DNA of 50,382 nucleotides from Cochliopodium minus (GCA_024220525.1 JAMYWO010000005.1:158981-209362); one strand, 5' to 3'; numbered from the stretch's first letter, positions 22,087 to 33,241 are shown. Program-made: numbers and translations. Notes: generated by a model from the sequence alone, not told the origin.

Positions 22087-22307
22087 ATTTGTTTTTAAAC
22101 TATCTAATCACATCATATCTTATGTTTTATCACTTTCAAATTTTTCTATCTTTTATATATTTAAAGAAATTATTCTCCAACAATTTTCCTTACTTCAAAT
22201 TATGAGATCTCATAACTGCAAAAAAACCTTTGATCTCCAATAAAAACCACCTTGCCTCCAAATATTTGTTAAAGAAGAGATATGAAAGAAAACTGATGTA
22301 GTGATTT

Positions 22308-22322
22308 GAAAGGGCAAAAAAA
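22308..22322 (+). promoter_or_regulatory. Shared upstream element of secreted family (gene 3)
   Basis: GAAAGGGCAAAAAAA, 21 bp before the ATG at 22344. It is identical to the element before gene 5. Confidence 0.55.
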
Positions 22323-22343
22323 TTTGAAAAATAAAAAAAAAAA

Positions 22344-23105
22344 ATGAAAGTTATTTTTTTGTTGTTAGTAATCCTTGCATTAACAAGCTGTAAACTTATC
22401 CCAAAGAACAAAAAGATTGGTAGAGGTGTAACTGCTGAACCAACCTTGATCAAAATTGAGTACAGAGGAAGCTGCGCTTCATTCAACACCATCGCAGGAA
22501 GCGTCTCTGTAAATGTATTTAATGGAGGATGTTTGCCAATTGATGAGACTGTGGCAACATTGGTTGATACTGATACTTTAGAAGGACATTATGTATGTAC
22601 TGGGTTAGGACCAGATAGAGCTATTATTGATGTAACTGAAGTATTTGTGCCTGCAACTACCGGAGGAGTCCCAAATGAATATGCTACACCAGCATCTTAT
22701 GTCATTGGTATTACTTCCAATGCTCCTTTCAGAGTTCTCGGTGCTTCTGCAGTAAGAAGACCAGGATGTCTCGTCAACAGACAATTCTGCGCTGCTACTG
22801 CAACTTATGATGTCACCTCTTGCACCAACAACGCAGTCACCAGCATCAGAGGATGGATTTTGAATCAAGATAGAATCTACTTGGTTCCTAACAACGTCAT
22901 TGCTCCTAACACTTGTTCTGCTGCTGCTCCAAACACTTGCTGCCCATATCTCAACAGTGTATACCAAACTGCTTCTCCTTTCGGTTTTTGCGATCTCACT
23001 GATAATTCTAACAACAACTTGTTCTCTGTTGAACAATTCCGCCCAAACCCTCCTCCTCCACAACAAAACAAATATGATGATGATAAAAAAAGAACTTCTG
23101 CTTAA
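22344..23105 (+). CDS. Secreted Cys-rich family protein, cluster gene 3
   Basis: A single exon of 253 aa. The signal peptide is MKVIFLLLVILALTSCKL, with the basic stretch NKKIGRGVTAEP before the core. Core motifs are IEYRGSCASFNTIAGSVSV, GGCLPID, GHYVCTGLGPDRAIIDVTEV, FRVLGASAVRRPGCLVNRQF, IRGWILNQDRIYLVP and NTCCPYL. The tail is short, with a Pro run (PNPPPPQQNKYDDDKKR). It differs clearly from its neighbours in sequence, so the tandem duplications are not recent. Spacing of the Cys residues and of the RRP, GW-x-LN and CC-x-Y motifs is kept. Function unknown; secreted location inferred from the signal peptide and lack of a second membrane helix. Confidence 0.8.
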   Translation: MKVIFLLLVILALTSCKLIPKNKKIGRGVTAEPTLIKIEYRGSCASFNTIAGSVSVNVFNGGCLPIDETVATLVDTDTLEGHYVCTGLGPDRAIIDVTEVFVPATTGGVPNEYATPASYVIGITSNAPFRVLGASAVRRPGCLVNRQFCAATATYDVTSCTNNAVTSIRGWILNQDRIYLVPNNVIAPNTCSAAAPNTCCPYLNSVYQTASPFGFCDLTDNSNNNLFSVEQFRPNPPPPQQNKYDDDKKRTSA

Positions 23106-23378
23106 ATAAATAAGAGAGATATAAACTAATATATTAAAAAAAAAATTAAAATATATTAATATATACCTTTAGATTTTAGAAAGATTCAAATTCATTTTTA
23201 AAAAGATTAACATTTGATCTTGTTTTTTTTTACTGGAAAGATTTATTTTTTACTTTTCCTATATTTGTGAGATTGTGTTATTAACTCTGAAATGAAAGAT
23301 GGATATAATTCTAAATCAAATCGCCCTAGAAGCAGAGAATTAAATACCAGCTTCTTTTTGAATATTGCTCTCAAAAAT

Positions 23379-23393
23379 GAAAAGACAAAAAAA
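23379..23393 (+). promoter_or_regulatory. Shared upstream element of secreted family (gene 4)
   Basis: GAAAAGACAAAAAAA, 56 bp before the ATG at 23450; two mismatches to the copies before genes 3 and 5. Confidence 0.45.
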
Positions 23394-23449
23394 TAAGAAA
23401 AAAAAATATCAAAAATTAAAAAAAAAATAAAAAAAAAGGAATAGAGATT

Positions 23450-24289
23450 ATGAGACCTATTGTCGTAGTTTTAATTGCATTGTTTTGTGCATGTGCATTC
23501 GCAGGATTGACCCCTGCAGCAAGAAGAAAAGGAAGATCATTGACATCTGAAGATAACGCAATAAATATTGAATATCTTGGAACATGCGAACAATTTGCAG
23601 CTTTGTCAGCAACCATCACTGTAAATGAATATGCTCCAACTGGAACTTATGTAGCTTCTACAAATGTACCTCCAGTACCAATTAATGCTGGACCACATGA
23701 CTGTCTTCCAATTCAACCAGTTGCAGGAAACGCAGATTATAACAACATCAGAGCTGAATACTTGTGTAATCAAGTAGGAAGAGAAAGATCCATCATCAAA
23801 GTAGTTGAAATCATTCTCATTCAAGATGCAACCAACCATCCTGATACTGGTTATCCAAACATCAACTTTGTTCTTGGAATCCACTCCAACAGACCATTCA
23901 GAGCTTCTGGATCTTCATACATCAGAAGACCAAACTGTGCAACCACCAACAATTTTTGCGCACCAACTGATCCAACTGAAACTCTCGTCTCCAGCTGCTC
24001 TTCCAACGGAGTCACTTTGAAAGATGGTTTTGTTTTGAATGATGAACTCGTTTATATTCTTCCATCCACCTCTGTTGTTGGAGGAAAAATTGGATCATGT
24101 ACCTCCCTTGCTGCTCCAACCACTTGCTGTAATTATATCTCCCCTTCTGCTGATGTTGCACGTAACGGTATTTGCCCATCCACCGCTACTAACAGACTTC
24201 ACAGCTTGAGCAGACCTAAACCTTCTCAATACGGACACGGTAACGATAACGGAAATCACCACGGACATGGAAACAACTATGATGATTAA
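23450..24289 (+). CDS. Secreted Cys-rich family protein, cluster gene 4
   Basis: A single exon of 279 aa, the longest of the five. The signal peptide (MRPIVVVLIALFCACAFAGL) is followed by RRKGRSLTSED. The core reads IEYLGTCEQFAALSATITV, HDCLPIQ, EYLCNQVGRERSIIKVVEI, FRASGSSYIRRPNCATTNNF, KDGFVLNDELVYILP and TTCCNYI. It carries a longer insert between the first strand and the CLPIQ motif than the other members. It pairs with gene 5 by sharing CNQV-x-R-x-RS, SEDNAINIEYLG/EENNAIDIEFLG and SNRP(F/W)RA, so these two are sisters. The tail is Gly/His/Asn-rich (GHGNDNGNHHGHGNN). Function unknown. Confidence 0.8.
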   Translation: MRPIVVVLIALFCACAFAGLTPAARRKGRSLTSEDNAINIEYLGTCEQFAALSATITVNEYAPTGTYVASTNVPPVPINAGPHDCLPIQPVAGNADYNNIRAEYLCNQVGRERSIIKVVEIILIQDATNHPDTGYPNINFVLGIHSNRPFRASGSSYIRRPNCATTNNFCAPTDPTETLVSSCSSNGVTLKDGFVLNDELVYILPSTSVVGGKIGSCTSLAAPTTCCNYISPSADVARNGICPSTATNRLHSLSRPKPSQYGHGNDNGNHHGHGNNYDD

Positions 24290-24533
24290 AAATTAAATTA
24301 TATAGCAATCAAAAAAATTAAAATATAATTAAAAAAAAAAATGATAACTTTTCTTCACATAAAAAATCAGATATATTAATTGAAATACTTGTGAAAATAA
24401 TTTTTGTTCCATGATTGTTAATCACATTTTTCTTTAGATTTTTGATATGATTGTTGGAATTTTTTGCCCAAATCCCTTTGTTCCATGCTTTGGAAGTAAA
24501 TTAATTCTGTAAAAAAACTTTTATCTGTTGAAT

Positions 24534-24548
24534 GAAAGGGCAAAAAAA
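24534..24548 (+). promoter_or_regulatory. Shared upstream element of secreted family (gene 5)
   Basis: GAAAGGGCAAAAAAA, 33 bp before the ATG at 24582. Confidence 0.55.
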
Positions 24549-24581
24549 TTAAAAAAAAATCAGAAAAATATAAAAAAAAAA

Positions 24582-25355
24582 ATGAAAGTATTGTTGATTT
24601 TAGCAATTATCTGTGGCATTGCATTTGGAGGACTTGTCCAATCAAAAAAAAGAGTTTTCAATGAAGAAAATAATGCAATTGATATCGAATTTCTTGGATC
24701 TTGCGAAAGATTTGGAAGTTTGGCATCATTCATGACTGTCAGCACTGTTGATGCAACTGCAGGATGCTTACCAATCCAAACAGCTCTTGGTAATCCTGAT
24801 GTCAACGATCTTGCTGGACAATATATTTGTAATCAAGTAGACAGACACAGATCTTTGATTCGTATTGTAGAAACCTTTGATTCTGCTCTTGCAACTGCTC
24901 ATCCTGATCCAGCTGTTGCACCAAGAAATTTCGTTCTTGGCTTCAGATCCAACAGACCATGGAGAGCTGTTGCTGCAAACTACTACAGAAGACCATCTTG
25001 TACTACTGCTACCTCTGTATGTTCTTCTACCACTGCTGTAGTTGCAACTTGTACCGCAAATCCTTTGACTATTACTAGAGAATGGGTTTTGAATGCTGAT
25101 ACTGTTTATGTAACTCCTAATGTCAACACTCTTGGTGCTTGCCACGGTTCTATCACTCCAACTGTTTGCTGTAGTTATATTGATTTGAACACCAATTCAG
25201 GTATTTGCCCTAACACTGCTAACAATGCTTTGAACGTTCTTCCTTCCAGACCTACCCCTCCTCCTTCTCCTCCAAAAAAGAAACCACAAAAACCTCACCA
25301 TGACAACGATTATGAAGATGATGATAACAAAAAGAGAACCGTTGAATCTAATTAA
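24582..25355 (+). CDS. Secreted Cys-rich family protein, cluster gene 5
   Basis: A single exon of 257 aa. The start at 24582 (MKVLLILAIICGIAFGGL, a clear signal peptide behind an A-run) is chosen over an in-frame ATG 54 nt upstream that would put a Lys-rich stretch before the signal and would overlap the upstream element. The core reads IEFLGSCERFGSLASFMTV, AGCLPIQ, QYICNQVDRHRSLIRIVET, WRAVAANYYRRPSCTTATSV, TREWVLNADTVYVTP and TVCCSYI. The tail has a Pro block and then a charged end (PPSPPKKKPQKPHHDNDYED). It is the last member of the array. A convergent ALDH gene follows on the other strand. Confidence 0.8.
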   Translation: MKVLLILAIICGIAFGGLVQSKKRVFNEENNAIDIEFLGSCERFGSLASFMTVSTVDATAGCLPIQTALGNPDVNDLAGQYICNQVDRHRSLIRIVETFDSALATAHPDPAVAPRNFVLGFRSNRPWRAVAANYYRRPSCTTATSVCSSTTAVVATCTANPLTITREWVLNADTVYVTPNVNTLGACHGSITPTVCCSYIDLNTNSGICPNTANNALNVLPSRPTPPPSPPKKKPQKPHHDNDYEDDDNKKRTVESN

Positions 25356-25691
25356 TTATTGAGTATTTGCATAAATATAAAATAAAAAAATTTAATAAAA
25401 AAATATTTTATTTTATAAATCCTTTTTTGAATCAATTCTTATTTGGAGAACATTTATTTCAATTACTTATTATGATTTGATTTATTTCTATAAATATAAC
25501 TCCAAGATGCTTTTTTTAAGTATATATTTAAATTAATTGGAAGGGTGATATAGTTTTTGAATGATTCATTTATTGTTTGAAATTATAGGTTTAGATAAAA
25601 TAACGTTTTTTTTTATATCAATTTTATTTTTTATTTCCCCACAATTTTATTCTTTTTTGAAATGATTTATTTTTAAATAGATTGGTTTGTT
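25356..25691. other. Intergenic region between convergent genes
   Basis: 336 bp of AT-rich sequence between two 3' ends; expected to hold the polyadenylation sites of the secreted protein (plus) and ALDH (minus). Nothing else was seen. Confidence 0.5.
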
Positions 25692-28626
25692 TTAATTATT
25701 TTTTTTGTTGGGATGAACTTCAGCTTTGTCAGAATTGGAAAAAGCTTTGAAAAGAGCACCTAAAAAATGGAGCTTCCTGTTGAAAGGACCATAAATGAGA
25801 CCAATGGCATTCTTCATGATCAAAGGAGCAGAAGGAGGGATAGGATACTGAGTAAAAGTAGGAGCAGGAGTTCTAATAGCAAAAGGCCATTGAAAACGAT
25901 CAGTGACAACTGATTTTTGGCGGCAAAAGTCACGGAGACCTTCTGGACCGTTGAATCTTCCGAACCCAGAAACTTTGCATCCTCCGAAAGGCAAGCTGTT
26001 GATGATGGAGCTGATACCCCATTCGTTAAATGCGACCATACCACTGACGTGAGCCTTATTTGAGAAAAAGATAGTTTAGATTGAAGAGTAAAAAAAAAGA
26101 AACGATATTTTAAACAAAAAATGTTATGAAAAATTCAAAATAAAAAAATAAAAAAATAAAAAAAAAATTCAAAATAAAAAATAAAAAATTCAAAATAAAA
26201 ATAAAAATAAAAATAAAAACTAAAAATTAATAATAAAAATAAAAATATTTATAAAAATAATGAAAATGAAAATAAAAAATAAAAAAAATTTACCTTTGCA
26301 ATTCTTTCAGCACGTTGATAGTTGGTAGAAAAGATGGAGCTTCCCAAACCAAATTCAGTGTCGTTTGCTAATTTGATGACTTCTTCGTCAGAGTCGAAAG
26401 GGAGGATTAACATGACAGGTCCGAAAGTCTCTTCTTGGATGATTCTCATGTTGTGTTTGACACCGCTAAGTACGGTAGGCTCGTAGAAAAGTCCGTTAGG
26501 ATGATCTTTGTTTTTTTTACCACCTGTTTCAAGTTTTGCACCTAAAACATTTTTTTTTAAAATGAAAAGTTAAAAAAATAAAAATTTACATAAAATTAAA
26601 AAATTGGAAATGAAAATTTTAATGGTACAAAAAAAAAATCAATAAAAATAAAAGATTTAAAAATTGATGAAATACTACAACAAGATAATAAAAATGTGAA
26701 TTAAAGAAATAAATAAAAATATTTTTTTAAAAAATACCTTTTTGAATAGCATCTTGTACCAACTCATCTACAATTTCAACTTGACGAGGCATACACATAG
26801 CACCAATGTCAACGTGTCCCTCCAAAGCGTTACCTTGTCTGAATTTGGAGACTTTGTCAGTCATGTGTTGAACAAACTTGTCATAGATGTTTCTTTGGAC
26901 GTAGAATCTCTCTGCAGCAATACAGTTTTGACCACAGTTGAAAAAAGTAGAACGAAGTGCAATTGCAGTACATTGTTCAAAGTCTGCATCATCCAAAACT
27001 AAAAAGAAATTTTTAATATTTATATTAATTTTTAATATTTTAATATATTTAATTTTTTATTTAATTTTTTTTTTTAATTTTTATTCTACCAATGAATGGA
27101 TCTTTTCCTCCTAATTCTAATGTGACAGGAACCAAAACATCACTGGCACTGCTCATTACTCTCTTACCTGTTTGCTATTTTTTAAATAATTAAAATAAAA
27201 ATCAAAAAGTTTTAATAAAAAAGTTTTTTTTAAAAAAAAATTAATATTAAAAAGAAATAAAAAAAAATAATTACAGGAGATCCAATGAACAAAACTTTGT
27301 CTACACCCCCTTTGATCAAAGCAGCTCCGGTATCACCATAACCAGTGATAACTTGTACCAAATTGACATCGTGCCCTCTTTTAGAGAGAACGCTGTTGAA
27401 CATCTTTTGAAGGAACTTTCTTGTGTAGCATGAAAACTCGGACGTCTTGATGACAACACCATTACCTAAAAAGTTGAAAATTTGAAAAGTAATTATTGAA
27501 GATTAAATAAAATAAAACTCAAAAGATAAACAAATAAAACTGTTTGAATAAAATAAGAAGAAAGTTAATTATAATTTAAAAAAAACCAAAGATAATTACA
27601 AAAATAATGTAAAAATGAACAAAAAAAAATGAAATTATTGCAAATAATAAATAAAATAAAAAAAAAATTTAAACAAGATTTAAAAATTATTGAAAAAATT
27701 ACCAGAAAAGATAGAAGAGATAGCTGCAGATACAACATTGTGGAAAGGAAAGTTCCATGGAACGATTACACCGATAACTCCGAGAGGATAGTATTCGAGT
27801 CTTGCGGACTTGAGAAACATCAACAAAGGAGTTGATCTGTACTCTGTTGCCAATGCTTTCTCTCCTTCAGAAATGATGAATCTGATCTTTTCGCATGTTG
27901 GCAAAACTTCTCCTTGAATTCCTTCAAGATCTAAAGGAAAAAAGAATGAATATTTATTTTGCAAATGATTTAAAAATCTTTGTTATATTGGATAATATTT
28001 TGATTGTTCAAAAATAATTTTGAAGATATTTTTATTTTCTTTGATGGATATCTTTGGAAAGTGATCAACAATATATAAATAAATCACTTTTAAAAAAAAG
28101 ATAAAATAAATTTCCCAATATTTTATCCAAGAGGAAGTTCCTCTGTATAATGAGATAATAGAAATATATATCTTTAAAAAAATAAATATATTTTCTTTAT
28201 ATATCTCTGAAAAGAAATCTCTATACAAGTTTTTCCAGTTTCCAAGACAGAATTTCTAGCAATCTCTTCCATATTTTCTACCAAGAAGGTTTGGATATCT
28301 GCCAATACAGATCTTCTCTCTGCAAAGCTAGTGAGTGCCCATTTGGATTGTGCAATTCTCGCATTTTTCACGCAATCTTTGACCTCTTCTTCAGTCGCAC
28401 CATTCTCAGTTCCCAAAAATTCTCCAGTTAATGGTGATTTCATTTCTATTTCCTTTCCCTTGAATTGTCTAAGTTCAGGTTCTTTGGTATTGATATTACT
28501 CTTTTTGATGTAATCATTTTTCAAATATTTAAAATATATATATGCAACAAAAGAAATAATGAATGTCCATCCCCAATTAGAAAATGAAAAATCTAAAATA
28601 GATCCAAGAAAAGTGAATATTCCCAT
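25692..28626 (-). CDS. Membrane-anchored aldehyde dehydrogenase (ALDH22/MSC7-like)
   Basis: Seven exons, 28626-28227, 27930-27703, 27465-27275, 27174-27090, 26998-26738, 26541-26294 and 26054-25692, give 591 aa. An N-terminal membrane helix (WTFIISFVAYIYFKYL, residues about 18-34) precedes a complete NAD(P)-dependent ALDH fold. Visible motifs are GVIGVIVPWNFPFHN, SGNGVVIKTSE, VLFIGSPQTGKRVM, the catalytic Glu in LELGGKDP, the catalytic Cys in FFNCGQNC, EETFGPVM and LPFGGCKVSGFGRFNGPEGL. The long form with an N-terminal anchor matches plant ALDH22 and yeast Msc7 more than soluble ALDHs, so it probably oxidises fatty or hydrophobic aldehydes at the ER. The substrate is not shown by the sequence. 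It is divergent from the ankyrin gene with about 550 bp between. Confidence 0.9.
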
Positions 28627-29176
28627 TTTTTTTTTAAAAAATTATTAAAAAAAAATATAAAAAAATTAAAATCACAAAGCTCATTTGATTCATAAAAAAG
28701 TAAGACAAAATATTTCACTATTTATATTATACCATCCAATTTGAGAAATATATTTTGATCAAATATTTTCACAATCAAACTAAATTGAAATATAAATAAA
28801 ATAATAATTGAAATTGCAATATATTGTCAAATAATCAACCATAAATGGTTTGATCATCCAAATAGAATTTTTAAAACAATATTCTCCAAATAAATTTAAA
28901 ATTTTTCTTACCAAGAATATTTTGCTTGTTGATCAAAAAGAGAAAAATAAATAAATTAAATCCAATATAAAATAAAAAATCAAAAAGAAAAAAATATCCA
29001 GCCAAGAGAGAAGAATAGAGTAAAATTCTTTAAAATATTAAAAATATATAAAAATAATATATTTTGGCGCAAAATAAATAAAATTTTTTTTTTCAAAATT
29101 TTCTCTTTCATATTTAAGATAAAAAGCAAATTAAACATTTAATCAATTAATTGATTTTTTTTTAATATTTTATTAG
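28627..29176. other. Divergent promoter region, probably with a 5' non-coding exon
   Basis: This 550-bp AT-rich region lies between the ALDH start (minus) and the first coding exon of the ankyrin gene (plus). It contains possible donors preceded by A (AAAAAA|GTAAGAC near 28700, ATAGA|GTAAAATTC near 29019). Either could splice to the AG|TG at 29176-29177 and create an ATG. Confidence 0.4.
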
Positions 29177-32100
29177 TGCCTCCAAAGAGAAAACAAGAAG
29201 AAAGTAATCCAAATAAAACAATTCATATTTTTTTTTAATTCATTTTTATTCATTTTTGATAGATCAATCAGATAATAATAAGAAAGTAAAGGAATCTGAA
29301 GTCAAACCAAAATTGAGAGATTTTGTGCCAAAAATTAAAAATGACTATCCAAAATTATATACTGGAATAAAGAAATATGAAGAAAAGAAGAAATTGTAAG
29401 TTAAATTTCAATATAAAATATTTTTTTTGAATAATTTTTTCTTCTCAGATTTGATGATATTATTGATGAAGAAAATGGATATAGAGAATTATTTGCACAA
29501 ACAAGGGACAGTCCAATCATCTCTGATAATCATTTAATGTTGATTGATGTATTCAAAAACAATGAGATATTCAAGTATGCCAAATGGTCAAAAGAAGAAG
29601 AAGAACTTCCAAAGGTATTCCCAATCAAAAAAGAATTATTAAAGCCAGAAAATGGATCATGCATCGTAGATAGCAAAGAATTCGAAAGAAATTTTAACGT
29701 TTTCAGTGAAGATCAATTGAGATTCCTTAACTGGGATAACGTTTTGGCAGCTGGAGGTAGTATTTTGGCATCTCTTACACCAGTACCCGGTGAACATGGA
29801 ACCAACAACAAGACAAAAAGAAAATATTATCACGATATTGTAAGAAATTATCTAAATTATACTATATTTCCTTAATTTCTTTTAATAATTATCTTACCTA
29901 ATATTCTTTATCTATAGGCTTATGCTGGAAGTGATATCGATTTATTCCTCTATGGGCTTGAAACTGAAGAAGAATGCAACAAAAAGCTCATTGAAATCTT
30001 TGAAGCAGTCACAGAATCCAATCCAAAAACCACAATTGCTTTCAGATCCAAACATGTTGTCACCCTCATTTCTGAATATCCATACAGACACATCCAAATC
30101 GTTTTGAGACAATACAAAACCGCAGCAGAAGTATTGATGTGTTTTGATGTTGGTAAATATCATCCTCTCATTTCATAATTTGATATCAAATTAATTCAAT
30201 ATTTTATTTCAAAGATGCTTGTTCTGTTGGTTACAATGGAAAATCTGGTATTGAAATAAAAAACTTTTTTTTTGAAAATAATTTTAAAAAAATCTCTATT
30301 TTAATCAAAGTATTCATGACCCCCAGAGCTCATCGTGCTTTGACCCGTAAAAATTTTGAATCTATCCAAATCAAAGTTTTCTTTTAACTAAATTTTTTTT
30401 TTATGATTAGATCAATACAATGTTGTTGATATGGAAAGACGTTCTCCCAGTTATGAAATGAGACTTGCCAAATACGCAGAAAGAGGTTTCTCTGTTGTTG
30501 TGCCATCTTTGGAAAGAGACAAAATCGATCCACAACTTTTTGAAAGAAGATTCGATCAATTGCAAGGACTTGCAAGATTGTTGCTTTTGGAAAAGCTCAA
30601 ATCCCCTGAATCAAGTAAACTTTATAATTCTTTATTCTCAATTTTTATTTTATTTTTTCTTTTTTTTTAAAAAAGGATACAGATACAAAGATCTTTTGAG
30701 AATCAAAAAGATGAGACCTGAACCTAAGGAAGGTAGAACTTCATTTGCCAACAAGTTTGGATTTGATGCTGATGATTTGGAAGATGAAAGAGAAAAAGGA
30801 ACTTCCACTGCTTCTGATTACTCCACTGTCTATTTACCTTGGGGACAAAAATGGAATGCTGAAAGAATTAGAAAGCTTTGTTACACAAAAGATGTTATTG
30901 TAAGAGAAGTTTTCATTTTTTTTTTAATCTTTCAAATTTTTAATATTTGTTAATATTAGTTGAATTCTGAATGGTACGCCAAAAATAAAAAGTATCACAC
31001 TCACCGTAAATAATTTTTCTTTCTTTATTTTCTAATCTTTAATTTTTTTATTTTTTCTTTTCAGCTTGTTTCTTTGGATCTGCAACTGATGTTATCAAAG
31101 ATTGTTGTGGTTCATGCCCACCTGTACCAGAAGAAGATATTGATCCTGATGCACCTTATGTATCTGGAAAATTGTAAGTCATTTTTATTTTATAGGTTTT
31201 TGTTTATGTATTTTTTTTTTTCAATCAAATAAAAAAGAACTTGGGTAACAGTTAATCCTGGTGGTCAAGGAAAGGTTGGATCTTTCAACCCTATCACTGG
31301 TATAATAAAAAAAAAATTTCTTTTTATAATTATTTTAATTTACAATTTCTCTCGTTTAAAAGAGGGTGACTGGACAAGTGGTACATATATCTCTTCTTCT
31401 GCTGAAAAATTCGCACAAGCTGTGAACAAAAATGATGTCGAAACTGTTAAATATTGTATCGAAAAAGAAGGATTGGATATTGAATGCAGAGATGCTGTTG
31501 GGAGAACTGGTCTCCACATTGCTGCTTTGTCTGGATCTTTTGAAGTTGCAAAATACCTTTTGGAGCATGGTGCTAGAGTTTCAGGAAAGACTATTGGTAA
31601 ATTTTTTTTCTTATTTTAAATTTCAATCATTGTTTTTTAAAAAAATAAAGATGGAAAAACCGCTCTTCATTTGGCTGCTGTAAATTTCTTTTTCTTTTTC
31701 TTGATATTTTTTTGACTCATTTTTATTTTAATAATAGTCTTATGGTAACCACAAAATAATCAAGCTTTTGTTGAAAAGAGGAAAGCAAATAGAAGAAGAA
31801 ATGAAAGAGTTTGAAAAAAACCAAAAGGAAGAAGGAGGATCGGAAAAAAAATCAAAAGGAAAAAAGAAAGCCACCCCCAAGAAAAAAGCAAACAAAAAAG
31901 ATGACATGTCTGACGAAGATGGAGAAGGAGACGAAGATGAAGATGAGGGAGAGGGAGACGAAGATGAGGGAGAAGGTGACGAAGACGGAGGAGACGAAGA
32001 TGGAGAAGGAGACGAAGACTTTGAAGGGATCCAATCCATAATAGAGAAGAAGAAGAAGGAAGCTCTTGAAGAACTCGAGAAGTTTGATCCTCTTGCTCAA

Positions 32101-33120
32101 GACAACAAGCCTGATGTTCTTGAAATTAATTTGCATGATTGGGATATGGACATGTCTGCATTGCATTTAGCAATCTTTTTTGGTTGGCCAAAAGGTAATT
32201 TGTTTTTGTTTAAAAATTATTAAACATTTTAAACATTTTTTAAATTTTAGTTGTCAGAGAGCTCAAAAATGGTGGTGCTAGCTTTGATGAAGTTTATATT
32301 GTTGGAAGTGCTACTGTATCCCTTTTGCAACTTGCTATCTTGGGAGGATCTGTCCCAACCATCCAAGCTTTGTTAAAATTAGGATTGGATGCAAATCAAA
32401 AGAACAACCAATTCGAAACTGGATTGGTAAAAATAATTTATAAAACTCAACCCTTTTTTTATTTTAATCTTTATATTTTTCTTTTTTAGCATCATGCTGC
32501 AAAATCTGCAAATCTTGAAATCGTCAAAATCATTGTTGAGCATGGAAAGCCTGATCTCAATGTAATTTCAAGTGACGGTCATACTCCCCTTTCCCTAATG
32601 TTGCAATCTAACATCGGTAAGGGACTTGAAAGCAAAGATGAAGAGAGTGAAGAGAGTGAAGATGAAACTCCAAAATTTGGGAGATTTCCTCCCATGAAAA
32701 AAATGAAGACAAGNAAAAAAAAATTCTTGGAAAAAGTTGAACCAGAAAGATCAGTTGAAATAGTTTCTTCGAATCTTTTGGATACTCTTCAGTTTTTTGA
32801 TACATTTAAAGATATAATGGAATCTTTTTTTGAAATTAAACTCAAAGAACCCAAGAATTATCAATATTTCTCACCAAAAAAATGGTAAAAATTTTTTTTA
32901 ATCTTAATTAAAGCAAACAACATAATTTTTTAAAAAAAAATAATTTAGGAACCCCAAAAACCACAAGTATTACAGTGAATTTTTCAAATTAAATGTTGAA
33001 ATATTTCTCCATTGCATGAAAGTGAATGAGAAAAGAGTAGTAAAGGTTCCAAAGTTTGTTTTGTATGAAATAATAAAGTCTCTTTCAAAAATTTTGAATA
33101 AACAGAAAATTAAAAAATGA
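29177..33120 (+). CDS. Nucleotidyltransferase-like / ankyrin-repeat protein
   Basis: Seventeen exons from 29177 to 33120, counting a single A supplied by an upstream exon, total 2964 nt (987 aa). The coding start reads MPPKRKQEEN after splicing, with a nuclear-localisation-like basic cluster. Residues about 160-200 carry a nucleotidyltransferase-superfamily signature: LAAGGSILASLTPVP, then AYAGSDIDLFLYGL, that is G-G-S followed by D-x-D. A conserved region follows (VFMTPRAHRALTHQYNVVDM, RRSPSYEMRLAKYAERGF) as in a family of fungal and protist ankyrin proteins of unknown function. Ankyrin repeats begin near residue 500 (GRTGLHIAALSGSFEVAKYL, GKTALHLAASYGNHKIIKLL). An acidic Asp/Glu/Gly run follows (near 31910-32030), then further repeats (LQLAILGGSVPTIQALLKLG, HHAAKSANLEIVKIIVEHG). 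An N at 32714 lies in a Lys-rich codon run. Activity as a transferase is inferred from the motif only. Confidence 0.8.
32714..32714. other. Ambiguous base in exon
   Basis: A single N in AAGACAAGNAAAAAAAAATT, in a Lys-coding A-run of the ankyrin gene. The reading frame is kept across it. Confidence 0.9.
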
Positions 33121-33241
33121 TTGTACAAAATTTTATATAAATTCAACCCAACAACTCAAAGGATAGATTTAGAAAATTAAAATACTATTTGATGAAAGGT
33201 TAAATGTAATAATAAAATTTTTTAATTTAATTCCTTTTTTT

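Noticed and set aside
24528-24581. Upstream in-frame ATG of secreted gene 5
   Set aside because: It would place a Lys-rich segment before the signal peptide and overlap the shared GAAAGGGCAAAAAAA element.
29175-29180. GTG as initiation codon of the ankyrin gene (and likewise at 37150)
   Set aside because: Non-AUG initiation is rare in eukaryotic nuclear genes, while both sites follow a good AG acceptor, so a split AUG is the simpler reading. It is not excluded.
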